7,769 nucleotides of DNA, from the NCBI GenBank assembly GCA_018650745.1, contig JABIFK010000077.1, forward strand, positions 1 to 7,769. The letters are read 5' to 3'. Position numbers and translations under genes: made by a program. The DNA is from Candidatus Latescibacterota bacterium (GTDB lineage Bacteria; Latescibacterota; UBA2968). This document shows, piece after piece, positions 1 to 5,632 of the stretch. Positions within the stretch are counted from its first letter, which is position 1, and every line of letters starts with the position of its first letter. The notes beneath the pieces were generated by a model. It had not been told where the DNA came from. It saw nothing but the letters and a program-made list of their open reading frames with translations, and did not search any database.

Positions 1-287
1 AAGTATTCGGCGACCCGGTCGTCGAGGGTGAGCTTGCCTTCGTCAATCATCATCCCAATCGCCAACGAAACAAAACTTTTACTAATCGAATACATCCGAT
101 GTTTGCGGTCAACAGACCACGGAGCCCAATACCCTTCGGCCGCGATTTTATTGTGACGCACGAGCAAGAACCCGTGCATGTTAATTCGCTCGGCGTCGAT
201 TCGTTGCAAGAAATTCAGAATCGCCCGTGAAGGGATACCCAGGCTTTCAGGTGAGGGTGCTGTTGAAAACACGTTTTCACTTGCCAT
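1..287 (-). CDS. Serine hydrolase, beta-lactamase (class C / penicillin-binding-like) family, N-terminal part
   Basis: The reverse strand gives 95 codons before the window edge cuts the gene. The peptide begins MASENVFSTAPSPES and carries the family's acylation motif, Ser67-Ile-Ser-Lys70 (SxxK), in the context MYSISKSF. This is followed by a helix (VSLAIGMMIDEGK) and LTLDDRV, typical of the class C beta-lactamase / esterase EstB / D-aminopeptidase superfamily. Ser67 would be the nucleophile and Lys70 the general base. The later Tyr and KTG-like motifs lie outside the window, so the substrate (ester, amide or peptide) cannot be told. No signal peptide is visible, suggesting a cytoplasmic esterase-type member and not a periplasmic beta-lactamase. 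The start is supported by GAGGAG six bases upstream. The gene follows the OYE gene by 60 nt with no terminator between them, so co-transcription is likely. Confidence 0.88.
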   Translation of the reverse strand, partial: MASENVFSTAPSPESLGIPSRAILNFLQRIDAERINMHGFLLVRHNKIAAEGYWAPWSVDRKHRMYSISKSFVSLAIGMMIDEGKLTLDDRVAEY

Positions 288-347
288 ATGTTGCTCCTCG
301 ATATATTCCTAAAGCTTGATTGATTAAGATCCAATATCAACGCTCTT

Positions 348-1433
348 CTATCCTTCATCCACGAAAAATTCTGGCCATCTGGGCCGAATGTAATCCTGAA
401 ACTTGTCAGACAAACCTTCTTGAGTGAGATGTTGAGACGTCACGGGCGGCTCAACAGCTTTGAATGCAGGGTCTGCTTTGTAGCGATTGGGGAAATCGTG
501 TTGCAACATGGCCGCACGCCCAAGCATAATCCAGTCAACACCCGCCTCAAGTGTCGCCTCAGCCTCTTGGGGCGTTCGAATCTTACCCGCAACCCCGAGC
601 CGAGCATTGTGCCGGTGAAGTTCCGTAAAGTAGCTCATCAAAGTACGGCCCTGATACACCTTTTCCTCAGGTTCCTTAAATACATCCCACAGCGACATGT
701 CCAAAAAATCAATCTCATCCTCCGTCATCAAACGCTGAGCAATGTCAACAACCTCACTCAATTTCATCCCAAACCGCTCAGGTGACAACCTGACCCCCAA
801 TACGAAATCTTCGCGACATCGCTTGCGAATACCCGCGATAATTTTGAACAAAATGCGAAACCGATTGCTCAGGCTTCCACTATATTCATCGTCTCGATGA
901 TTGATTTCAGAGCTAAAAAATTGGCATAATATATAACTGTGCGCGCCGTGTATTTCTACACCATCAAAACCAGCCTTGTCTGCTCGCACCGCCGCTTCAA
1001 CAAAGTCATCAATGAGCACCTCAACTTCTGCGCGTGTCAATCCACGTGCGCCAGTCTCCTCATTGTCTGACGGACAGACCGGTGTGCCACCAATAACCTC
1101 TTTGGGCGACCGCATCCCTGCATGGTGTAGCTGAACAATCGCAATGCTGTCATGTGACTTGATCTCCGTTGCCAAACGCTGGAGCCCTGCAATATGATTG
1201 TCAGACCAAATACCCAGCTGCCCTGAAAATCCTTTCCCAATTGCCTGAACGTGAGATGCACACGTCATCGTCAAGCCAAATCCTCCCTTGGCGCGCAAGG
1301 TGAGCCAGCGAAATTCCTCATCTGACAATCGACCATCTTCATGGCTTTGTTGATTCGTAAGCGGCGCCAACATAAAACGGTTCTTCAGGATGGGCCCATG
1401 GCTAAAACGGAGTGGTTCTAATAAGTGCACCAT
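348..1433 (-). CDS. NADH:flavin oxidoreductase, Old Yellow Enzyme family
   Basis: A 361-residue single-domain FMN TIM barrel, about the length of classical OYE/YqjM ene-reductases and lacking the iron-sulfur C-terminal half of the 2,4-dienoyl-CoA reductase type. Visible family motifs are APLTN (23-27), QLHHAG (101-106), GVEIHGAHSYIL (158-169), a degenerate DEYSGSLSNR (182-191; usually YGGSLENR), GVRLSP (213-218) and the phosphate-binding LGRAAM (304-309). His162 and His165 match the substrate-anchoring pair, and Tyr167 the tyrosine two residues further, of YqjM-type enzymes. Such enzymes use NAD(P)H to reduce activated C=C bonds, nitro compounds or other electrophiles in the cytoplasm. The flavin-proximal segment reads LTNQQS: Thr26 and Gln28 stand where YqjM has Cys26 and Tyr28. 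AGGGAG lies just before the ATG. The gene sits downstream of the msrAB terminator and 60 nt before the serine hydrolase. The physiological substrate is unknown. Confidence 0.93.
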   Translation of the reverse strand: MVHLLEPLRFSHGPILKNRFMLAPLTNQQSHEDGRLSDEEFRWLTLRAKGGFGLTMTCASHVQAIGKGFSGQLGIWSDNHIAGLQRLATEIKSHDSIAIVQLHHAGMRSPKEVIGGTPVCPSDNEETGARGLTRAEVEVLIDDFVEAAVRADKAGFDGVEIHGAHSYILCQFFSSEINHRDDEYSGSLSNRFRILFKIIAGIRKRCREDFVLGVRLSPERFGMKLSEVVDIAQRLMTEDEIDFLDMSLWDVFKEPEEKVYQGRTLMSYFTELHRHNARLGVAGKIRTPQEAEATLEAGVDWIMLGRAAMLQHDFPNRYKADPAFKAVEPPVTSQHLTQEGLSDKFQDYIRPRWPEFFVDEG

Positions 1434-1455
1434 TTACTCCCTCAATAAAATATTG

Positions 1456-1485
1456 TTTATGCAACTGTTTCCTTACAGAGGTAAA
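1456..1485 (-). promoter_or_regulatory. Weak candidate sigma-70 promoter for the OYE gene
   Basis: Because a terminator ends the msrAB transcript, the OYE gene should have its own promoter in the AT-rich 1434-1527 stretch. Read on the minus strand, TTTACC (1480-1485) and CATAAA (1456-1461) are 18 bases apart and each match four of six consensus positions, with TG directly before the -10. Another AT-rich element, TATTATAGAAT, lies upstream without a convincing -35. The choice between them is uncertain. Confidence 0.2.
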
Positions 1486-1527
1486 TACATTCTATAATAT
1501 TCCTCAACCCTTATTTTTCCTACCCAT

Positions 1528-1558
1528 AAAAAAAGGGCAAGTGTATAAACACTTGCCC
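1528..1558 (-). terminator. Intrinsic (rho-independent) terminator of msrAB
   Basis: On the minus strand a perfect 10-bp stem (GGGCAAGTGT pairing with ACACTTGCCC) closes a 4-base TTAT loop and is followed at once by seven T residues. It begins about 50 nt after the msrAB stop codon. On the plus strand there is no T-run after the hairpin, so it acts in one direction. This is the only strong terminator seen in the window, and it separates msrAB from the OYE gene. Confidence 0.93.
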
Positions 1559-1607
1559 CATTCTATTCATGTGATACCCATCCCAAATCTGCTATCAAAG
1601 CAACAGA

Positions 1608-2666
1608 TTACTCAAACAAGGCATTAAACACCCCGTAACCAGCCATCTCCAGATCCTTTTTTGGCACAAATTTCAGAGCGGCAGAGTTGATACAATATCG
1701 CAGGCCGCTCGGTTTGGGCCCATCTTCAAAAACATGGCCAAGGTGAGAATCGCCGTATTTGCTCCTGACCTCGGTACGCGTCGCCCAAAGCGTCCCATCT
1801 TTTTTGAGCACAATATTTTCGGGAATAAGCGGCCGTGTAAAACTCGGCCAACCCGTGCCAGAACGAAACTTGTGCGTGGAGCTGAACAGCGGTTCACCCG
1901 AAACGATATCTACGTAAATGCCTGCCTTTTTGTTGTCCCAAAATTCGTTCCGAAACGGATGCTCCGTACCTTCTTCCTGTGTCACCGAGTACTGCAAGCT
2001 GCCCAATCTGTTGCGCAATTCCTCATCGGCTGGCTTTGAATATGCTTTTGGCAAATTCGCCTTCGTGCCCCACACCATCTTGATAAACATATCACGCCCC
2101 GAGCCCTTGCGATAACGCTCATAATGGCGCGTATTCGTTTTCCAATAATTCTGATGATAATCTTCCGCCGGATAAAAGCTCTCAGCCTCTCGAATGGGTG
2201 TCACAATGTCCTTCCCGAAAACACCGGATGCCTCAAGTGTTTCCTTAGACGCAATCGCAGCGAGACGCTGTGATTCATTGTGATAGAAAATCGCGGATGT
2301 GTACTGCATACCGCGATCATGAAAAGACCCACCGGTATCTGTTGGATCAAATTGTCGCCAAAAAACATACAACAGATCTGCGTAAGAGACCTTATCGGGA
2401 TCAAAGGTAATCTGCACGGCCTCTATGTATTTTGTCTTACCGGACGAAACTTCCTTGTAAGTGGGATTCTTCTTTTGTCCACCCATAAAACCAGAAACGG
2501 CCTGTTGAACGCCGGACACCTTATCGAAAGGCGCTTCGATGCACCAGAAACACCCACCGGCAAACGTCGCCTGCTCAAATTGTTGCGGTTCAGCACCAAT
2601 TGCCGTTCCAAAAAAGGCACACAAACTGAGAAGAAGTACAGAGATGGCAGCGATTCGAGATTTCAT
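1608..2666 (-). CDS. msrAB: Secreted bifunctional peptide-methionine sulfoxide reductase MsrA-MsrB
   Basis: This 352-residue protein repairs oxidised methionine: the MsrA domain acts on the S-sulfoxide and the MsrB domain on the R-sulfoxide. Residues 1-25 form a Sec signal peptide (MKSR, then a hydrophobic core, likely cleavage near AIGA), placing the enzyme in the periplasm. MsrA spans about 30-195 with the active site GCFWC (38-42, nucleophile Cys39). MsrB spans about 215-340 with SGTGWPSF (269-276), HLGHVF (308-313) and RYCIN (323-327, nucleophile Cys325). The MsrB domain lacks both CxxC zinc pairs (GIYVDIVSGEPLF), like PilB-type MsrAB. The mature protein has only three cysteines (39, 42, 325). 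The Cys often found in SGCGWPSF is Thr271 here, so regeneration of the MsrB site must rely on direct reduction by a thioredoxin-like protein or on another route. GGAGGA precedes the ATG, and an intrinsic terminator follows the gene. Confidence 0.97.
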   Translation of the reverse strand: MKSRIAAISVLLLSLCAFFGTAIGAEPQQFEQATFAGGCFWCIEAPFDKVSGVQQAVSGFMGGQKKNPTYKEVSSGKTKYIEAVQITFDPDKVSYADLLYVFWRQFDPTDTGGSFHDRGMQYTSAIFYHNESQRLAAIASKETLEASGVFGKDIVTPIREAESFYPAEDYHQNYWKTNTRHYERYRKGSGRDMFIKMVWGTKANLPKAYSKPADEELRNRLGSLQYSVTQEEGTEHPFRNEFWDNKKAGIYVDIVSGEPLFSSTHKFRSGTGWPSFTRPLIPENIVLKKDGTLWATRTEVRSKYGDSHLGHVFEDGPKPSGLRYCINSAALKFVPKKDLEMAGYGVFNALFE

Positions 2667-2792
2667 AGTTCCTCCACGAATGGTAAATCGTTCTGATTGA
2701 CGTCAGTTTTCCAGCAAAAAACCTAACCACCAACTTCACAACAAGGGGTGACCATATGAAAAGTAAGAACAATGGACCTGCTGTTACGGCTG

Positions 2793-2821
2793 ATAGTACT
2801 GATCACAAATATACGATTCAA
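2793..2821 (-). promoter_or_regulatory. Candidate sigma-70 promoter for msrAB
   Basis: The 248-nt gap between the hydrolase stop and the msrAB start is long enough for a promoter. On the minus strand TTGAAT (2816-2821) and TACTAT (2793-2798) are separated by 17 bases, and each matches four of six consensus positions. The implied leader would be roughly 115-120 nt. The call rests on pattern only, and other AT-rich hexamers occur nearby. Confidence 0.3.
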
Positions 2822-2835
2822 ATATCGCAAAAGAA

Positions 2836-2880
2836 TCACGAAAGGATAATACATTGATAACATCGTTTCTCACGAAGGAT
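2836..2880. repeat. Short imperfect direct repeat upstream of the msrAB promoter
   Basis: TCACGAAAGGAT (2836-2847) recurs as TCACGAAGGAT (2870-2880), differing by one A. The copies are 34 bases apart start to start, about three helical turns, and lie just upstream of the candidate msrAB -35 element. That layout would suit a regulator binding one face of the DNA, but two 11-12 base copies can arise by chance. Confidence 0.35.
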
Positions 2881-2914
2881 ACAAGTTGCGCGACTTTCCT
2901 TAACATATATACCT

Positions 2915-3862
2915 TCATCTCGACATTTCTATGAGTGCAGTCTTAACAGCATCACCAAACCCACCACCCCCATGTCCCGCATCATCAATGACCTCAAGGT
3001 GGCTTGTTGTCCAGCGTTGCGACAACTGCCACGCGGTCTCCAAAGGTCCACTCACATCGTAGCGACCGTGAATCAACACACCCGGAATGCCATTGAGTAT
3101 GGCTGCATCACGCAACAACTGGTCTGGTTCAAGAAAAGCCGAATGACGCCAATAATGCGTAACGAGCCTTGCAAAAAGGAGGCGGAATGCCGGATCTTGG
3201 TAACGGGCCTTGGGTTTGTGTCCCGGTGCAAGCGACACGTGGGCATCTTCCCAAAGGCACCATGCTTTGGCCGCGCCAGCCTGTACTTGTGCGTCTGGAT
3301 CAAAAAGAAGCTCTGCGTAGGCATCCACCAACGGGCGATCGCATAAATGATCCGGTACAGCGGACGCAAACCGCTCCCACTCACGTGGAAAAATACGTCC
3401 CACACCTTCCGTGATCCAGGCGACTTCACGCTGGGATGTTGTTGTGACCAATCCAAAAACCGCACTGGCAACTCGTGTAGGATGCATCTGCGCATAGGCC
3501 AAACCCAACGTAGTCCCCCAAGAGAGGCCCAACAATGTCCACTGATCAACACCCAAGTGTTCTCGAAGCAACTCAATGTCTGAAATAAGATGATGGGTCG
3601 TATTGGCGCTCAAGTCAGCATCGGCCTCATTCGCCAATGGGCGGCTTTGCCCACACCCTCGTTGATCAAATAACAAAACGCGATACGTTTGCAGGTCAAA
3701 CATGTACGGGATGCGTCGATTAAACCCCCCGCCTGGGCCGCCATGAAAATAAACAGCCGGCTTACCATTGGGATTTCCATGACATTCCCAATGAACCCGA
3801 TGACCGTCTCCTACCGTCATCAATCCACTATCGTTTGGCTCACTCCCATTGGGTTTATTCAT
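2915..3862 (-). CDS. Alpha/beta hydrolase related to proline iminopeptidase (peptidase family S33)
   Basis: This 315-residue protein matches the length and layout of proline iminopeptidases, cytoplasmic enzymes that remove N-terminal proline. Visible elements are the oxyanion-hole motif HGGPGGG (40-46), DQRGCGQS (66-73), the nucleophile elbow GLSWG (112-116, Ser114), a helical cap (about 140-245), Asp269 in HGRYD and His297 in DAGHGG, giving a Ser-Asp-His triad. In the cap, WCLWED (201-206) keeps one of the two glutamates that hold the substrate amino group in Serratia PIP (Glu205). The usual ARIENHYF segment reads ARLVTHYW (231-238), with Val234 in place of the second. Strict prolyl specificity is therefore doubtful, and related amidases or esterases are alternatives. 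GAGGA about seven bases upstream supports the ATG. The VOC gene lies 60 nt upstream with no terminator between. Confidence 0.88.
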   Translation of the reverse strand: MNKPNGSEPNDSGLMTVGDGHRVHWECHGNPNGKPAVYFHGGPGGGFNRRIPYMFDLQTYRVLLFDQRGCGQSRPLANEADADLSANTTHHLISDIELLREHLGVDQWTLLGLSWGTTLGLAYAQMHPTRVASAVFGLVTTTSQREVAWITEGVGRIFPREWERFASAVPDHLCDRPLVDAYAELLFDPDAQVQAGAAKAWCLWEDAHVSLAPGHKPKARYQDPAFRLLFARLVTHYWRHSAFLEPDQLLRDAAILNGIPGVLIHGRYDVSGPLETAWQLSQRWTTSHLEVIDDAGHGGGGFGDAVKTALIEMSR

Positions 3863-3922
3863 AACATGATCCTCTATTCAAACACGCGTGTCATCGCAAA
3901 CAGCATAATCATAAATTTCTTT

Positions 3923-4525
3923 TTAGGCTTCTTCAACGGGCTTGGGATACGCATGTTTTGCCGCTCGATCTTCCGACAGTGTTTCCTGTGTCCGCGCAGT
4001 TAATCGTGTAATGGCATCGGCCAAGTGCGACTCTTGAATATGATGTGCCCCATTTTCAACGCGCAAACGATGGGCCTCGATCAACACCTGCGCGTGAGCA
4101 ACGCCCTGAGGCGGTTCAAACTTATAACATGCAAGTTCAATACGCTGACCAAGTGGATCTCGAAAATAGATCGAATCCATAAATCCACGATCAATGGCCC
4201 CAGTATGGGGTACACCTCGTGCTTCAAGTCGTTGCCCAACCTGTGTAAATGTAGCGCGTGAAACAGCAAAAGCCAGATGGTGCAAATTGCCAATGCCGTC
4301 GGGATTTGAACGGGTATCAACCTCTCGGTTTTCATTCGTAAACACAGTAATCAACCGCCCATCACCCGGATCAAAATAGAGGTGCGATTCACCAGGGTTG
4401 TCCAAATTAGGCTGCTCAAAAATGAACGGCATACCCAGCATACCTTCCCAAAATTCGATCGACACTTGTCGGGTCGCACCAACCAGGGTTATATGATGTA
4501 CCCCTTGTACCTGAATCTTTTCCAT
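3923..4525 (-). CDS. VOC-superfamily protein (glyoxalase / extradiol dioxygenase fold)
   Basis: With the start chosen here the product has 200 residues. GVHHITLV (8-15) opens the first beta-alpha-beta-beta-beta module and GNLHHLAFAV (79-88) the second. FRDPLGQRIELACY (121-134) holds the expected third metal ligand. His11, His83 and Glu130 would form the 2-His-1-carboxylate metal site. Members include ring-cleaving dioxygenases, glyoxalases and thiol transferases; the substrate cannot be inferred. A polar, probably helical tail (about 140-200) follows the fold. The open frame extends upstream to an ATG at 4603 (26 more residues, starting MEIEPYWVER). That site has a poor ribosome site, while the chosen ATG has AGGTGG seven bases upstream, puts the first strand near the N-terminus as usual, and shares a duplicated leader with the small gene upstream. 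A co-functioning pair with that gene is inferred. Confidence 0.88.
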   Translation of the reverse strand: MEKIQVQGVHHITLVGATRQVSIEFWEGMLGMPFIFEQPNLDNPGESHLYFDPGDGRLITVFTNENREVDTRSNPDGIGNLHHLAFAVSRATFTQVGQRLEARGVPHTGAIDRGFMDSIYFRDPLGQRIELACYKFEPPQGVAHAQVLIEAHRLRVENGAHHIQESHLADAITRLTARTQETLSEDRAAKHAYPKPVEEA

Positions 4526-4535
4526 ATTTTGTCCA

Positions 4536-4554
4536 CCTGTTTTTTGTAAATCCC
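4536..4554 (-). repeat. Translation leader copy 1 (before the VOC gene)
   Basis: Read on the minus strand this is GGGAT, three variable bases, then CAAAAAACAGG. It is 16 of 19 identical to the segment at 4872-4890 before the next gene upstream. It ends in the Shine-Dalgarno region (CAGGTGG) ten bases before the ATG at 4525, which supports that start over the in-frame ATG at 4603. Confidence 0.7.
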
Positions 4555-4621
4555 GTTTGCGACATACCATCACCCGTTCGACCCAATAGGGCTCTATCTC
4601 CATAGCTTTTTCTCACTTGAG

Positions 4622-4651
4622 ATAATACAAAACCATGATAGACAAAGCGAA
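4622..4651 (-). promoter_or_regulatory. Weak candidate promoter in the gap upstream of the VOC gene
   Basis: On the minus strand TATTAT (4622-4627) matches five of six -10 positions. TTCGCT (4646-4651), 18 bases upstream, is a poor -35. If real, it would give the VOC gene its own transcript with a leader of about 90 nt from the 138-nt gap after the small Cys/His gene. The only support is the -10 match. Confidence 0.18.
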
Positions 4652-4663
4652 TTCTACGACTGC

Positions 4664-4864
4664 CTAATCTTGATGGTCAGCAGGTCTCATTTTCTCTGCC
4701 CCAGCCAACTTGCCAGCAAGTTGTGTCGGATCATGAATCAGCACCGGCAGATGCTGCGGACAAATCCACAATTGCTCCCCCTGATACTCAAGCGTAATAA
4801 GAGGTGTCGCGTTCGAATCCTGATCACATACCAAGCATTTCGAGTTGCTCACTTTTTCATCCAT
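4664..4864 (-). CDS. Small Cys/His-rich (putative zinc-binding) protein, partner of the VOC gene
   Basis: A 66-residue cytoplasmic protein. It carries a CLVC pair (Cys10, Cys13) and, after a short beta-rich stretch (ITLEYQGEQLWI), CPQH (Cys35, His38). This CxxC-x21-CxxH layout is what a small treble-clef or zinc-ribbon metal site would show. The remainder (LPVLIHDPTQLAGKLAGAE) looks helical and ends in a charged tail. No named family is recognised with certainty. AGGAGA five bases before the ATG is a strong ribosome site. The gene lies 138 nt upstream of the VOC gene on the same strand and shares its leader sequence, so joint expression is likely. A role as metal-binding accessory, redox or protein-interaction partner is speculation. 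The intact frame, strong ribosome site and ordered Cys/His spacing argue against a chance ORF. Confidence 0.8.
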   Translation of the reverse strand: MDEKVSNSKCLVCDQDSNATPLITLEYQGEQLWICPQHLPVLIHDPTQLAGKLAGAEKMRPADHQD

Positions 4865-4871
4865 AGTTTCT

Positions 4872-4890
4872 CCTGTTTTTTGGTTATCCC
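4872..4890 (-). repeat. Translation leader copy 2 (before the small Cys/His gene)
   Basis: The minus-strand sequence GGGAT, three variable bases, CAAAAAACAGG is 16 of 19 identical to 4536-4554. It runs into the Shine-Dalgarno AGGAGA of the 66-residue gene, seven bases before its ATG. The two copies are 336 bases apart. Confidence 0.7.
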
Positions 4891-4923
4891 TGTCCGTGTC
4901 TTGCGATCTTCACTCATCAATTT

Positions 4924-5580
4924 TTATTGCTCACCCTCTTCGCCGCTGAGGCCAAGGAAAAAGGCAGCCCGAACGGGACGGGGCATGGGAGAATCTGCTC
5001 CTCGAATGGATTTCCAAATAATCTCGTTGAGCCGGATATCATCCGCGACATCGTCGGTTGTCAGCAGATCCATTTGCATAGACTCGGCTGCGCCGAAGGC
5101 ATCGTCTCTCAACCCAGCGACCACGCCCTTCTCAGAAGCCGGTCGAACCTGATAGGCCGCCTCGTGCTGAATCACGCCCGAGTTGACCGCAAAAGCATGT
5201 ATGGTTTCGTCCCCAGCACCGCTGGCGTAAAGCATCGACCCATCTGGGCTGAATTCCAGACCGTAATAGGATTCAGGAATATCGGCTTGCGAAACCATTT
5301 CTCCGGTTTCGAGATCCAGCATGCGAACCTCGTGTTTCCCCCATCCCGAGTGAAGGGCGGCAACGTGTCGCCCATCTGGATGAAGGGCAAGATTCACGGG
5401 AAAGTCACCGAGGCCAATCTGCTGGCCCACGGGGTCGAGCGTCCAGCCATCTGGCAACAAGACACGACCATCCTCCTGCATCCCGGGAAGAATGACTTTG
5501 CCAGCATTCCCTGAGCTGAAGGTGATTCCGCATACACTAACAAAACACGTTGCAGCAACAACAAAACGTAGAAATCTCAT
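4924..5580 (-). CDS. Secreted YncE-like beta-propeller protein, probably an internally deleted YncE/alkaline-phosphatase fusion
   Basis: This 218-residue protein starts with a signal peptide (about 1-26, MRFLRF then a hydrophobic core). Residues 45-157 resemble the first blades of a YncE/WD40-type propeller: GLGDFPVNLALHPDG (56-70), HEVRMLDLETGE (83-94), YGLEFSPDGSMLYASG (106-121) and a third strand group ending near VVAGL (153-157). The final 50 residues change character: SMQMDL, then LNEIIWKSIRGADSPMP (184-200) and RPVRAAFF. That pattern matches the extreme C-terminus of large bifunctional YncE/alkaline-phosphatase-superfamily proteins, which place a metal-dependent phosphoesterase domain between the two. 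The rest of the propeller and the whole catalytic domain are absent, so phosphatase activity is not expected. The frame is intact, with GAGGG before the ATG. It may be a decayed remnant or a retained short propeller protein; assembly collapse is also possible. The family match is from memory of its motifs. Confidence 0.75.
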   Translation of the reverse strand: MRFLRFVVAATCFVSVCGITFSSGNAGKVILPGMQEDGRVLLPDGWTLDPVGQQIGLGDFPVNLALHPDGRHVAALHSGWGKHEVRMLDLETGEMVSQADIPESYYGLEFSPDGSMLYASGAGDETIHAFAVNSGVIQHEAAYQVRPASEKGVVAGLRDDAFGAAESMQMDLLTTDDVADDIRLNEIIWKSIRGADSPMPRPVRAAFFLGLSGEEGEQ

Positions 5581-5632
5581 GACAACCCTCTTCTATGTTA
5601 ACATCCTTGTAGACCTTCAGTTCCTCGTTGAA

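Noticed and set aside
2280..2696. A 138-codon plus-strand open frame antisense to msrAB
   Set aside because: It overlaps the unmistakable MsrA domain on the other strand and shows no protein-like features.
2590..2772. A 60-codon minus-strand open frame overlapping the msrAB start and its upstream gap
   Set aside because: It overlaps the msrAB signal-peptide region in another frame, and its composition is not protein-like. Treated as chance.
4927..5514. A 195-codon open frame on the plus strand antisense to the YncE-like gene
   Set aside because: The product has no recognisable domain or signal. The opposite strand encodes clear propeller motifs, a signal peptide and a ribosome site, so the plus-strand frame is a shadow.
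4924..5580. Lipoprotein signal in the YncE-like protein (Cys17) or in MsrAB (Cys16)
   Set aside because: The residues before these cysteines (VSV-C and LSL-C) do not fit the lipobox, which needs Gly, Ala or Ser directly before Cys. Ordinary Sec signal peptides fit better.
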